The notes below the pieces were generated by a model. The model worked only from the letters and a program-made list of their open reading frames with translations, was not told the DNA's origin and ran no database searches. The position numbers were made by a program, and so were the translations under genes. A DNA stretch of 64,000 nucleotides from Halorussus rarus. GTDB taxonomy: Archaea; Halobacteriota; Halobacteria; Halobacteriales; Haladaptataceae. Every line of letters begins with the position of its first letter. Within the stretch, counting starts at the first letter, position 1. The stretch spans positions 558,001 through 622,000 of the forward strand of contig NZ_QPMJ01000002.1 of the NCBI RefSeq assembly GCF_003369835.1, read 5' to 3'. Below, in pieces: positions 24,946-33,713 of the stretch.

Positions 24946-25626
24946 TCACTCGATGAGCCGGTCGTCGCTCTCGACCATGTAGAGGGTCCGGGCCGCGACG
25001 TTGACCGCGTGGTCACCCACCCGTTCGAGGTCCCGGATCGTGAGCAGCACGCGCGAGACTTCCTGGAGGAGCAGTTCGACCTCCTCGGTGTCGGCGTCGT
25101 CGGGGAGTTCGGTCTCGATGAGGTCCCGGACCACGCGCTCGCTGGCGCGCTCGCACGCCGCGTCGAGGTCGGCGTCCCGGTCGGCCAGCGCCTCGCAGGC
25201 CGCGGGGTCGGCTGTCTCGTAGGCCGCCAGCGCGTCCTCGACCATGCCCGTGGCGTGACGACCGAGCGCCCGCAGGTCGACGTCCGCGAACACGTCCCGG
25301 TCTGCGTACAGCGCGTACTCGCCGAGGTTGGCGGCCAGATCCCCGATGCGCTCGAGGTCGGTGATGACCTTGAACGACGCCGCGACCAGCCGGAGGTCGC
25401 CCGCGACCGGCTGCTGGAGCGCGAGCAGGTCGATGCAGTCCCGTTCGAGATCGAGGTAGAGCCGGTTTATCTCGTCGTCGCCGTCGATGACCTCCCACGC
25501 GAGCTCGTGGTCCTGTCGGTCGAGGGCGTTGAGTCCCATGCGCAGCCGGAGGACGACCAGGTCGCCGAGCCGGACGACGTCCTCCCGCAGGGTTTCGAGC
25601 TGATCCTGAAAGCCGGTTCGAGGCAT
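24946..25626 (-). CDS. phoU: phosphate signalling complex protein PhoU (copy 2)
   Basis: The start at 25624-25626 (MPRTGFQDQLETLREDVVRL) aligns with copy 1; the longer open frame upstream is not PhoU-like. The 226-residue protein has the same two-repeat structure (LLALQQPVAGDLRLVAASFK, DLERIGDLAANLGEY, IRDLERVGDHAVNVAARTLY). It is clearly a tandem duplicate of copy 1 with substantial divergence in the middle (YALYADRDVFADVDLRALGR). Between it and pstB lies ~300 bases containing the structured repeat, which may separate transcription of pst from phoU. No gene is visible in 25627-25756. Confidence 0.92.
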   Translation of the reverse strand: MPRTGFQDQLETLREDVVRLGDLVVLRLRMGLNALDRQDHELAWEVIDGDDEINRLYLDLERDCIDLLALQQPVAGDLRLVAASFKVITDLERIGDLAANLGEYALYADRDVFADVDLRALGRHATGMVEDALAAYETADPAACEALADRDADLDAACERASERVVRDLIETELPDDADTEEVELLLQEVSRVLLTIRDLERVGDHAVNVAARTLYMVESDDRLIE

Positions 25627-25756
25627 GCGTTTACTCGCTAACTCCTTGACTCGCTGTCGTGATGGTCTGTCGTGCGTGGCGATTGGTCGGCGGTCGGCGC
25701 TGGCTGTCAGGTAAGCCTCGTCGTTTCTCGAACTTCGACTTCCACCCCACCTCCGA

Positions 25757-25928
25757 AATCCGCCGCGAGCGAACACAGTGAGCGAGCGGTCCAAGGAACC
25801 CTCGACGGAGTGACGGCAAGGCGGCAACGCCGTCTTGGCCGGAGCGACGGAGGGGTGACGCAGCGTTTTTCATGAAAGTTTTCCAAGGGCGGGCGCGTTC
25901 ATGCGCCCGACCGCTGGAAAAGTTTCAT
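25757..25928 (-). repeat. structured intergenic repeat, copy 2 (directly after pstB)
   Basis: On the minus strand this is the same element as 17680-17834. The outer arms lie at 25915-25927 and 25873-25885, and the inner GGGCGC/GCGCCC hairpin at 25891-25896 and 25903-25908. It shares the ccaaggaaccctcga block (+ strand, ~25791-25805) and the gcgagcgaac end. The variable middle hairpin reads aaggcggcaacgccgtctt here instead of the 10-bp stem in copy 1. The minus-strand TGA at its start (25925-25927) is the stop codon of pstB. Orientation relative to the upstream gene is the same in both copies. Confidence 0.75.
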
Positions 25929-26848
25929 CCGAACTTCCCGGTGATGTAGTCCTCGACGCGCTGGCTGTTGGGGTTCTCGAAGATCTGGTCGGTCTCGCCG
26001 TACTCCACGAGGTCGCCGCCCGTGAGGAAGACGGCGGTCTGGTCGGAGATGCGGGCGGCCTGCTGCATGTTGTGCGTGACGACGACCACCGTGTAGTCGT
26101 GGGAGAGCTCCTCGATGAGGTCCTCGATCTTGGCGGTGGCGATGGGGTCCAGGGCGGACGCCGGTTCGTCCATCAGGATGACCTCGGGGTCCACGGCGAG
26201 GCAGCGTCCGATGCAGAGCCGCTGCTGTTGGCCCCCGGAGAGGCCGAGCGCGTTGTCGTCGAGGCGGTCGCTGACCTCGTCCCAGAGCGCGGCCTGCCGG
26301 AGCGAGCGCTCGACCAGTTCGTCCTCCTTCTCGGAGTCGGCCCGGCCGAGGAGCTTGTCGAGCAGCCCGTCGTTGATGTCGCCGTGCTTGCGCGGGCCGT
26401 AGGCGATGTTGTCGCGAATCGACTTCGGGAACGGGTTGGGCGACTGGAACACCATGCCCACGCGCTTGCGGAGCTCGACCAGGTTCACGCCGTCCTGGTA
26501 GATCTCCTCGCCGTCGAGTTCGACCGACCCGTCGATGCTGGCCGAGCCGATGCGGTCGTTCATCCGGTTGAGGCATCGCAGGAACGTCGACTTCCCGCAC
26601 CCGGAGGGCCCGATCAGCGCCGTCACGCTCTTCTCGGGGATGTCCATCGACACCGACTTGATGGCGTGGTCGTCGCCGTAGTAGACGTCGAGGTCCTCGA
26701 CGGAGATCTTGGGCGCACCGTCGAACTCGTACTGGGTCCACTCCTCGCGGAGCTCCTCCTGGCTCTCGCCGCTGACGGTCGTCGACTGGGGCTGGCTGTC
26801 GGGCTGTTCGTCGGTCTGCTCGGTCTGCTTGAACTCTGCGTTGCTCAT
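25925..26848 (-). CDS. pstB: phosphate ABC transporter ATP-binding protein PstB
   Basis: This 307-residue ABC ATPase has a polar haloarchaeal N-terminal extension of ~45 residues (rich in Gln, Ser, Glu) before [20 protein letters not shown]. Walker A is GPSGCGKST. The Q-loop region reads [20 protein letters not shown], the signature [19 protein letters not shown], and Walker B with D-loop [13 protein letters not shown]. The H-loop is [16 protein letters not shown]. These are diagnostic for PstB. The C-terminus [10 protein letters not shown] is normal and its stop lies in the repeat element. Its ATG overlaps the pstA stop (ATGA), so it is the last gene of pstSCAB. Confidence 0.96.
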   Translation of the reverse strand: MSNAEFKQTEQTDEQPDSQPQSTTVSGESQEELREEWTQYEFDGAPKISVEDLDVYYGDDHAIKSVSMDIPEKSVTALIGPSGCGKSTFLRCLNRMNDRIGSASIDGSVELDGEEIYQDGVNLVELRKRVGMVFQSPNPFPKSIRDNIAYGPRKHGDINDGLLDKLLGRADSEKEDELVERSLRQAALWDEVSDRLDDNALGLSGGQQQRLCIGRCLAVDPEVILMDEPASALDPIATAKIEDLIEELSHDYTVVVVTHNMQQAARISDQTAVFLTGGDLVEYGETDQIFENPNSQRVEDYITGKFG

Positions 26849-28467
26849 TGTTCGAGTTTCCTCCGGAAGTAGATCCGCGACGCGATGCCGACCGCGTAGA
26901 ACGACAGCACGACCACGAGCAGCACCAGCGCGGTCGCCCAGCCGAACGCGGGGTCGGAGCTGACGACGCCGGCCGTGATGGTCGCGTACAGCTTGTAGGG
27001 CAGCGCGGTGATGCTGTTCAGCAGCGCGGGGTTCGCCACGAACGGCGGGCTCGCCGTGAACTGGAACGACGACAGCACCTGCGGGCCCCCGCTGGCGCGC
27101 AGGTTCCCGGTGGCGACCAGCAGGATGGGCGCGGTCTCGCCCGCGATGCGACCGACGCCCAGGATGACGCCGGTGATGACGCCGGGCATCGCCGCGGGCA
27201 CGACCACGCTCTTGATTGTCTCCCACTGGCTGACCCCGAGCGCGGCGCTGGCGTCGCGGTACTCGTCGGGCACCGTCATGATGGCCTCGCGACTGGTGAT
27301 GAGCACCAGCGGGAGCAGCATGAATCCGAGCACGAGCTGGCCCGCCAGCAGCGAGGTGGTGTTGCCGAGCCGCGGCACGAGGAAGGCGTAGCCGAACAGC
27401 CCGTAGACGATGCTCGGCGTGCTCCAGAGTCCGTTGGTCGCGATCTCGACCACGCGGGTGAAGCCGCCCTGCTCGGCGTACTCGGTGAGGAAGACGGCGG
27501 CGCCGACGCCCAGCGGGACCGCGAACAGCACCGCGCCGACGACCAGCCAGACCGTGCCGACGATCGACGGCAGGACGCCGTTCATCACGTCCTGGGACAG
27601 CGAGTAGCCGTTCATCGTGAACGGCCAGTAGAACCAGACGCCGGGAATCTCGAAGATGACCCACTCGTCGAGGACGGGCGCGTGGAACCAGAAGGCGGGT
27701 TCGGTGAACAGCCCGAACTTGACGCCCTCGACCATCCGGGACCATCCCTTCCCGGCGACGAAGAGGATGAGCAGCAGCAGGACCCCGAGCATGGCGAAGG
27801 CGTTCATGCCGACGAGCAGGTACGCCCCGGCCTGGCGCCCGCGGGTGCCGAAGCCCTCGTAGGCCTTCGCGGCCGCCCACGCGCAGACGAGTCCCGCGAA
27901 GATGGTCAGCACCGGGCCGGTCACGGGGCCGGTGAAGGTGGCTGAGAAGCCCTGGGGCGCCCACTCCCACCCGGGCGTGATCACGTCGAGCAGGAGCAGT
28001 CCGCCGACGAGGACCGACAGCGCGCCCGCCGGTAGCGTCGACCCGACGTCCTCCCGGGGCACGACCGTCGCCGCGGCCACGCCCACGCCGACCAGCAGCG
28101 CCGCGGGCACCCAGCCGACCGCACCGAGCCCCAGCGTCTGGGAGGCGAACAGGCCGCCGGCGACGACACCGACGAGCCCGAACAGCCCGCCCGTGAGCAG
28201 GCCGGCGCTCCGGTCGGGGGTCGTGTCGAAGAGGTCGGCGCGCGAGGCCAACCCCAGCGCCACGACGCCGGCGCCGGCCAGCACCAGGCTCGCGCCGTAG
28301 AGGTCGAACAGCGTCACGCCGAGGAACTCGCTGCCGACCTCGGTCCACTGGAAGATGGCCGCGACGCCCAGGATCACCGACAGCACGTTCAGGCCGACGA
28401 CGCCGGAGGCGACCCGCTCGGCCAGCGTCGACTCGTCGGCGACGAGGGTGCCGGTCTCGTAGCTCAT
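26845..28467 (-). CDS. pstA: phosphate ABC transporter permease PstA with long N-terminal membrane extension
   Basis: The start ATG 28465-28467 overlaps the pstC stop. The protein has 540 residues, while bacterial PstA is ~280-300. The C-terminal half carries the permease core: [52 protein letters not shown] (the EAA-loop that contacts PstB) and [17 protein letters not shown]. The N-terminal ~240 residues add about six to eight extra hydrophobic segments of unknown role ([20 protein letters not shown] onward). Such extended PstA proteins occur in haloarchaea. It forms the channel with PstC and is energised by PstB. Confidence 0.94.
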   Translation of the reverse strand: MSYETGTLVADESTLAERVASGVVGLNVLSVILGVAAIFQWTEVGSEFLGVTLFDLYGASLVLAGAGVVALGLASRADLFDTTPDRSAGLLTGGLFGLVGVVAGGLFASQTLGLGAVGWVPAALLVGVGVAAATVVPREDVGSTLPAGALSVLVGGLLLLDVITPGWEWAPQGFSATFTGPVTGPVLTIFAGLVCAWAAAKAYEGFGTRGRQAGAYLLVGMNAFAMLGVLLLLILFVAGKGWSRMVEGVKFGLFTEPAFWFHAPVLDEWVIFEIPGVWFYWPFTMNGYSLSQDVMNGVLPSIVGTVWLVVGAVLFAVPLGVGAAVFLTEYAEQGGFTRVVEIATNGLWSTPSIVYGLFGYAFLVPRLGNTTSLLAGQLVLGFMLLPLVLITSREAIMTVPDEYRDASAALGVSQWETIKSVVVPAAMPGVITGVILGVGRIAGETAPILLVATGNLRASGGPQVLSSFQFTASPPFVANPALLNSITALPYKLYATITAGVVSSDPAFGWATALVLLVVVLSFYAVGIASRIYFRRKLEQ

Positions 28468-29537
28468 CGGCTCCCACCCAGCTTGCGCTCCATGTGGGCC
28501 TCCACGAGCTGCGAGGCGATGCTGAGCCCGAGCACGGTCACGAACAGCACCACGCCGGCCGCGAACAGCGCCGACATCTGGTTGCCCGAGGCGATGCCGT
28601 ACTGGCCGGCGATGAGACTGGTGAGCGTCTCGGTCCCCTGGAACACGTCGTAGATGGGGTCGGGCAGCACCTGCTGGTGGGGCAACATGACGGTCACGGC
28701 CATGGTCTCGCCGACCGCCCGGCCGACCCCGAGCAGGACCGCGGCCGAGACGCCCGAGAACGACGCCGGGACGGTGACGCTCTTGACGGTCTGCCAGTCG
28801 GTCGCGCCGAGCGCCAGCGAGCCGCTCTTCATCGACTCGGGCACGCTCCCGATGGCGTCCTCGGCAATCGAGACGACCGTCGGCAGCGCCATCACGCCGA
28901 TGACCAGTGCGGCCGCGAACAGGCTCCCGAAGTTCGCGAGCTCGAACTCCTCCATCATGTACGTGTTGATGATGACGTAGCCGATGAAGCCGTAGACGAT
29001 GGAGGGGACCCCGGCCAGAATCTCGATGCCGGGCTTGATCACCTCGCGGGCCCACCGGGGCGCGATCTCGCTGATGAACAGCGCGCCCGCGACGCCGAGC
29101 GGGCCGGCGATGGCCATCGCGAGCACGGTCGTCACGAGCGTCCCCCACATCATCGGCACCAGCGAGTAGATCTCCTCGCTGGTGCTCCACAGGGGCTGCT
29201 CGGTCCGGAAGATCATGTCCAGCCCCATCGCCCGGAACACCGGAATCGACCGGAGCACCAGGTATATCGTGATGAGCCCGAGGATGACGACGGTCGAGGC
29301 CGTCATCAGGAACATCAGCAGCTTCGCGGTCTCGGCCTGGTGGGCCGCCCACCCGTAGGCGGCCGCGACCAGGAACGCCAGCACCGGGAACACCGTGTAC
29401 GCCGGCGCGACGAGGAACGCCACCAGCGCCGCGAACACCGAGACGACGGCCGCGGCGTCGACGAACTGCGCGCCGCGGTCCATCTCCGCCACCGACGTGC
29501 GGGCCGACCGGACGCGGGCGTCGATTCCCCCGATCAT
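28464..29537 (-). CDS. pstC: phosphate ABC transporter permease PstC
   Basis: This 357-residue permease has about seven to eight helices. Landmarks are [60 protein letters not shown] (EAA-loop) and [20 protein letters not shown]. It pairs with PstA. Its start overlaps the pstS stop (ATGA). Two additional N-terminal hydrophobic stretches (residues ~25-65) precede the usual first helix. It belongs to the high-affinity phosphate import operon pstSCAB. Confidence 0.95.
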   Translation of the reverse strand: MIGGIDARVRSARTSVAEMDRGAQFVDAAAVVSVFAALVAFLVAPAYTVFPVLAFLVAAAYGWAAHQAETAKLLMFLMTASTVVILGLITIYLVLRSIPVFRAMGLDMIFRTEQPLWSTSEEIYSLVPMMWGTLVTTVLAMAIAGPLGVAGALFISEIAPRWAREVIKPGIEILAGVPSIVYGFIGYVIINTYMMEEFELANFGSLFAAALVIGVMALPTVVSIAEDAIGSVPESMKSGSLALGATDWQTVKSVTVPASFSGVSAAVLLGVGRAVGETMAVTVMLPHQQVLPDPIYDVFQGTETLTSLIAGQYGIASGNQMSALFAAGVVLFVTVLGLSIASQLVEAHMERKLGGSR

Positions 29538-30625
29538 TGGGCGTCGGGGAGTTTCTGGAGCTGGTTCTCCCGGCGTCGCTTCGTCAGTTTCGAGTAGCCC
29601 GACGTCTTGACGAAGTTCTCCTGACCGAACTCGTTGATGAGCATCCGGAGGTAGGCCGCCTCCTTGGGCGAGGTCCCGTCGTAGGTGTAGCAGTGGAGGT
29701 CTCGAGAGAGCGGGTACCCCTTCTCGGCCAGGTTCTTGCCGGGCTCGTACAGCTTGCCGTCGAACGAGAGCGCGACGGTCGGCGTCCCGCTGGTGACGAA
29801 CGCCAGCGCCATGTACGCGAGGGCGTTGGTCGACTGGGAGACGATGGTCTCGACCTGCTGGTTCTGGCCCTTCCGGACGTCGACGCCCGACATCGAGGCG
29901 TCAGGGTCGCCCAGCATGTTCGCCCGGAACGCGGTGTCGGTGCCCGACCCCTCGGCCCGACCGACAGCCTGGATCTGCTTGTCCTCGCCGTCGTACGACG
30001 GGATCTCCGACCAGTTTTCGATCTCGCCCTGGTAGATCTTCCGGACCTGCTCGGCGGTCAGCTTCTCGACGCCCGCCTCGTACACCTCCCGGCTGACGAC
30101 GATTGGCTGGGCGTCGACGCCGACCACGTGGTTCGTGTACTTGTCGAGTTCCTCCTGGCTCAGGTCGGGCAGTTCGGCGTCGACCGGCGCGCTCGCGTTG
30201 CCGATGTCGATGAGGCCGTTCTTGAGCTTCTCGAGGCCGGTACCGGAGTGACTCAGCCCCACCGTCACCTTGAACGGCGGGTTCGTGCCGTCGGCCTCGA
30301 ACTCCTCGTACATGCTGGCCCAGTAGTTGGCCAGCCGCTCGTCGGTGTCGATGCCGTAGTTGCTCGGTCCCCAGTACTCCTCGTCGCTCGCCGGCGGGTT
30401 CGAGTTCCACACCGACGCCGCCTTGCTCGTTATCGGGTACACCGTCGAGGACCCGCCCGCCTTCAACTGGTCGACGGACGACTCGCCGCCCCCGGACGTC
30501 GTCCCCGTCGCACCCCGGCCCCCCGGAGGCGTCGGACTCGTGCTGATGCACCCCGCCAGCGACGCGATGGCGCTACCCCCTCCGAGGAGAACGGCTCGAC
30601 GGTCGACTGAGGGTCTGTCCCGCAT
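29534..30625 (-). CDS. pstS: phosphate-binding lipoprotein PstS
   Basis: The start is 30623-30625 (MRDRPSVDRRAVLLGGGSAI), giving a twin-arginine signal and lipobox SLAGC. The longer frame adds eight residues and pushes the RR motif inward. The 363-residue protein is a type II phosphate-binding fold: KAGGSSTVYPITSKAASVWN (phosphate-contacting Ser/Thr loop), VGLSHSGTGLEKLKNGLIDI, GVDAQPIVVSREVYEAGVEK, IENWSEIPSYDG and GRAEGSGTDTAFRANM (the Ser-Gly-Thr phosphate clamp). It captures phosphate at the cell surface and delivers it to PstCA. A TATA box sits 28 bases upstream, on the minus strand at about 30649-30657. Confidence 0.95.
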   Translation of the reverse strand: MRDRPSVDRRAVLLGGGSAIASLAGCISTSPTPPGGRGATGTTSGGGESSVDQLKAGGSSTVYPITSKAASVWNSNPPASDEEYWGPSNYGIDTDERLANYWASMYEEFEADGTNPPFKVTVGLSHSGTGLEKLKNGLIDIGNASAPVDAELPDLSQEELDKYTNHVVGVDAQPIVVSREVYEAGVEKLTAEQVRKIYQGEIENWSEIPSYDGEDKQIQAVGRAEGSGTDTAFRANMLGDPDASMSGVDVRKGQNQQVETIVSQSTNALAYMALAFVTSGTPTVALSFDGKLYEPGKNLAEKGYPLSRDLHCYTYDGTSPKEAAYLRMLINEFGQENFVKTSGYSKLTKRRRENQLQKLPDAQ

Positions 30626-30894
30626 TACGCTTGAGTTGCCCGAGACCAAGTAAATACCCTACTATTATATCTATATAGTCGTACGTACCCACGCATATTC
30701 AGGTTCGCTGACGGTCGTCAGACGTCTCCAAGCTCCGCGATTTGGGGTTTCGGGCTACAACTCGGCAGTAGGGCGTAATTACTACTCAGGTCGTGATAGA
30801 ATCTTCTCAGGATTATTCGTCGGACACCGCCGAATTTCCAGCCCTGTATATAGATTTGAATAGATTTATTGTGCATCGTCACCCGGAGTCACAC
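30626..30894. promoter_or_regulatory. divergent promoter region of pstS and the AbrB-PhoU regulator gene
   Basis: The left promoter (minus strand) is a gtatttact box at 30649-30657, 28 bases before the pstS start. The right promoter is tttatt at 30865-30870, 28 bases before the ATG at 30895; both genes look leaderless. Between them the A/T-rich stretch actattatatctatatagtc (30661-30680), just upstream of the pstS TATA box, stands out in GC-rich surroundings. It lies where an archaeal activator would bind. A second A/T-rich stretch (tatatagattt, ~30847) precedes the right TATA box. No gene is supported in between. Confidence 0.6.
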
Positions 30895-31896
30895 ATGGAA
30901 ACCCGGAAGGTCCAGGTCACGGGCGGTTCCACGTTCACGGTCTCCATCCCCAAGGACTGGGCGACCGAGAGCGGCATCGAGGCGGGCGACCGGGTGGAGT
31001 TCCACCCGGAGGGCGACTCGCTGCTGCTCTCGCCGCGGTCGACCGAGGACACCGTCGAGGGCACGGTCGAGATAACCGACCTCGAGGGGCCGGAGCTGAT
31101 GCGGACCGTGTTCACGATGTACGTCAGCGGCTTCGACATCATCAACCTCGAGGCGACCAGGGTGACCCCCGACCAGCGCCGGACGGTCCGGGACGCGACC
31201 CAGGGACTCGTCGGCCTCGAGGTCATCGAGGAGACCAGCGACCGGGTGGTGCTCCAGGACCTGCTCGACTCATCGGAGCTGTCGATACTCAACGCCATCA
31301 CCCGGATGCGGCTGGTCTCGGCCACGATGCTCGAGGACGCGGTGACCGCGCTGGTCGAGGACGACGACGACCTCGCGACCGACGTCATCGAGCGCGACGA
31401 CGACGTCGACCGCCTCTGGTTCATGATCTCGCGGGTGTTCCGGTCGGCGCTGCGCAACCCCAGCACCGCAGCCGACATCGGCCTGCCCCGCGAAACGTGT
31501 TTCGACTACCACTCGAGCGCCCGCCAGCTCGAGCGCATCGCGGACCACGCCGCCAAGATCGGCAACCTCGCGCTCGAACTCGGAGAGATTCCCGAAGAGG
31601 TCGCCGAGGGGCTCGAGGCCCTCCACGCGGAGTCGGCCGACATCGTCGAGATGGCGATGGACGCGCTGCTCGAGGACGACGGCGACGAGGCGACTCGACT
31701 CGGCAACGACGCCCGCGAGCGCGTGCGCGGCGTCGACGAGCACACCCGCGCGGTCGACGACATCATCCGGGAGATGGACGCCCAGCGGGCCCAGCACCTG
31801 AGCCTCGTCGTCGACTCGCTGTCCCGGAGCGCCGACTACGGCGGTAACATCGCCGAGACCGCGCTCCAGAAGGCGGCGCCGCGGCCGGAGATCTAA
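30895..31896 (+). CDS. AbrB-type DNA-binding/PhoU fusion regulator (phosphate uptake regulator)
   Basis: The ATG at 30895 (METRKVQVTGGSTFTVSIPK) is 28 bases after a TATA box. A longer open frame upstream reads into the promoter and is rejected. Residues 1-45 form a SpoVT/AbrB swapped-hairpin domain (TVSIPKDWATESGIEAGDRV). Residues ~90-330 contain two PhoU-like helical repeats (LVSATMLEDAVTALVEDDDD, then ARQLERIADHAAKIGNLALE). The fusion lets a phosphate-signalling module sit directly on DNA, and it faces the pstSCAB operon across a shared promoter region. I infer that it controls pst transcription. Length is 333 residues. It converges with the CBS protein gene at a 39-base gap. Confidence 0.9.
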   Translation: METRKVQVTGGSTFTVSIPKDWATESGIEAGDRVEFHPEGDSLLLSPRSTEDTVEGTVEITDLEGPELMRTVFTMYVSGFDIINLEATRVTPDQRRTVRDATQGLVGLEVIEETSDRVVLQDLLDSSELSILNAITRMRLVSATMLEDAVTALVEDDDDLATDVIERDDDVDRLWFMISRVFRSALRNPSTAADIGLPRETCFDYHSSARQLERIADHAAKIGNLALELGEIPEEVAEGLEALHAESADIVEMAMDALLEDDGDEATRLGNDARERVRGVDEHTRAVDDIIREMDAQRAQHLSLVVDSLSRSADYGGNIAETALQKAAPRPEI

Positions 31897-31935
31897 GTCG
31901 AAATTCGCGAGAGAAGACGGAGAACCGACCCGGGT

Positions 31936-33078
31936 TCAGAGCTCGCCGAGCTTCCGGAGGAGCTGGCCCTGGTACTCCCGGTCGCTCTCGACGCCCTTCA
32001 GTTCGAGGACGTTGCGCTCCAGTTTGTCGCGCGCGACGCTGAACGCCTGCTCGGCGCCGTAGCCCTCGCCCGAACCGGCGACCTGTCCGCGGTTGGTGCG
32101 GAGCCGGATCTTGCACTGGATCAGCGGCGTCCCGCGGAGCTTCTCCTTGTGCTCGTGGAACCGGACGTGGGCGTGGCGGACCCGCATCTTGCCGTACTTC
32201 TCGGAGATCTCCTCGATGGACGACCGGATCGAGTCCCGGCTGAGCGTGTCGAGCAGGCTGACGTTGGTGATCTGGACGTCCATCACGTCCTCCTCGGTGT
32301 ACGACAGCGCCCGGAGCACGTCGGTCTTGGTGATGACGCCGCCGACGACCCGGTCGTCGTCCTCCGGAGTGACGACCAGCCCCGAGAAGTCGTGCTCGAA
32401 CATGCGCTCGACCGCCGCCCGGACGGTCTCGTCGAGGTCCGTGGTGGCGGCGGGACTGGACATCACGTCGTACACCGGCAGGTCGAGCAGCCGGTCGCCC
32501 TCGCCCGACCGATCGCCCCGGGTGGTCTTCTCGACGTTCCGCGTCGCGAACTCGACCACGTCGTGGGTGGTGACGACCCCCGTCAGGAATCCGTCCTCGT
32601 CGACGACCGGGAGCCGGGAGACGCCGTGCTCGCGCAGGCGGTTGATGGCCTGGCCGAGCGTGGCGTCCTCCGCGATGGTGATGACGTTCTCGGTGTAGAT
32701 CTGCTCGACGGTCAGCGTGTCGAGGTGTTCGAGGACCGCCTCGAGGATGAGGTCCTGGCTGATGACGCCCCACAGCGACCCCGACTCGAAGACGGGCGCG
32801 ACCTTGGTGCCGCCCTCGACGAGCGTGCGGGCGACGTCCCGGACGTCGTCGGTCCGGTCGACCTTCGGCGCGGACTTGGTCAGCGTCTCGATCTTGGTGT
32901 GGTCCTCGATGTGAGAGCGGAGCAGTTGCTTCTGGGTGATGACACCCTCGTACTTACCGGCCTTCGTCACGATGATACCCTTCGGATTCTCCTCTTCGAA
33001 GACGGACCGGGCCTTCCCGACGTTCGACTCGGCGTCCAGCTCGGTGTAGTCCGTCGTTGCAATTTCAGCGATGTCCAT
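31936..33078 (-). CDS. four-CBS-domain protein with C-terminal ribosome-hibernation-factor-like domain
   Basis: This 380-residue protein starts at 33076-33078 (MDIAEIATTDYTELDAESNV). Four CBS motifs occupy residues ~1-265 as two Bateman pairs (GVITQKQLL, GVISQDLIL, GVVTTHDVVEF, GGVITKTDVL endings). The C-terminal ~110 residues (VQITNVSLLDTLSRDSIRSS, EKYGKMRVRHAHVRFHEHKE, CKIRLRTNRGQVAGSGEGYG, AEQAFSVARDKLERNVLE) follow the β-α-β-β-β-α order of the HPF/YfiA (RaiA) family. These bind the decoding centre of the small ribosomal subunit. CBS pairs bind adenine nucleotides, so this could be a nucleotide-gated ribosome-inactivating factor. The location beside the phosphate locus fits a starvation role; that part is inference. 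Confidence 0.8.
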   Translation of the reverse strand: MDIAEIATTDYTELDAESNVGKARSVFEEENPKGIIVTKAGKYEGVITQKQLLRSHIEDHTKIETLTKSAPKVDRTDDVRDVARTLVEGGTKVAPVFESGSLWGVISQDLILEAVLEHLDTLTVEQIYTENVITIAEDATLGQAINRLREHGVSRLPVVDEDGFLTGVVTTHDVVEFATRNVEKTTRGDRSGEGDRLLDLPVYDVMSSPAATTDLDETVRAAVERMFEHDFSGLVVTPEDDDRVVGGVITKTDVLRALSYTEEDVMDVQITNVSLLDTLSRDSIRSSIEEISEKYGKMRVRHAHVRFHEHKEKLRGTPLIQCKIRLRTNRGQVAGSGEGYGAEQAFSVARDKLERNVLELKGVESDREYQGQLLRKLGEL

Positions 33079-33218
33079 CGTCAGGTGGAGATAGGCCGGC
33101 GGCGGTAATGAAACTTGGCAGAATTCCGGGATTGTGAGAACTGTGCGGCGGACCGAACGACGGGCCCCGGGCGAACGCCGGCAGGAGATTTTTGCGGCGT
33201 CCGCCCGTACTGGACCGA

Positions 33219-33563
33219 GTGATACCCGACATCGGCGCCGCATTCGGTCAGTACACGTACCTCGTAACCGAGGTCGTCTGGGGGGTCGTCGCGGTAGGGC
33301 TGCTCTATCGGGCCGACGCGCTGGCTCAGGCCGCTCGCACCGTCGTCGTACTCTACCCCATCGCGTACGCGTGGGACTGGTACACGCTGCATATCGGCGT
33401 GTTCGACATCCGCCTCCGAACCGGTATCGACTTTCTCGGCATCCCAATCGAGGAACATCTCTTCATGGTGGTAGTTCCGTGGCTCGTACTCGGAATCCAC
33501 GAGAATCTCCGCGATGAGGCCGAATCTGGCCTACCGGCTCAAACCCCCGAAAACGGGGGGTAA
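33219..33563 (+). CDS. single lycopene-cyclase-type (CarR/CrtYc-d) domain membrane protein
   Basis: The start is GTG at 33219 (VIPDIGAAFGQYTYLVTEVV), with an attttt TATA-like box ~28 bases upstream. The 114-residue protein has three helices. Its last helix carries the family signature GIPIEEHLFMVVVPWLVLGI (the P-x-E-E-x-x-F motif), preceded by WDWYTLHIGVFDIRLRTGID. Full haloarchaeal lycopene β-cyclases contain two such repeats in one ~240-residue protein; this one has a single repeat, so it may work as a homodimer, with a partner elsewhere, or on another isoprenoid. No other carotenoid genes are in the window. The stop codon lies at the end of a GC hairpin. Confidence 0.7.
   Translation: MIPDIGAAFGQYTYLVTEVVWGVVAVGLLYRADALAQAARTVVVLYPIAYAWDWYTLHIGVFDIRLRTGIDFLGIPIEEHLFMVVVPWLVLGIHENLRDEAESGLPAQTPENGG
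33544..33559 (+). terminator. GC hairpin at the 3' end of the lycopene-cyclase-like gene
   Basis: CCCCCG, loop AAAA, CGGGGG makes a 6-bp stem ending two bases before the TAA (33561-33563). It is too short and lacks a T-run to be a clear terminator, but it is the only structure between this gene and the next. The remaining sequence to 33713 has no supported gene. Confidence 0.3.
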
Positions 33564-33713
33564 GCGCCAATTACCGCGGGACGGGCGGGGGTTGGAACAG
33601 ACGTGCAACTGTTCGTAAGCAACGGTTTCTGGCGGGTAAATGGTGAATAACAAAGACTAATCCGAGCGATGTGTTCTATCCATGCTGGGTTACGAGCAAG
33701 GGGTGGCAGAGTA

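Noticed and set aside
30793-30894. 34-residue N-terminal extension of the AbrB-PhoU protein
   Set aside because: It would read through the TATA box at 30865-30870; the AbrB domain begins right after the ATG at 30895.
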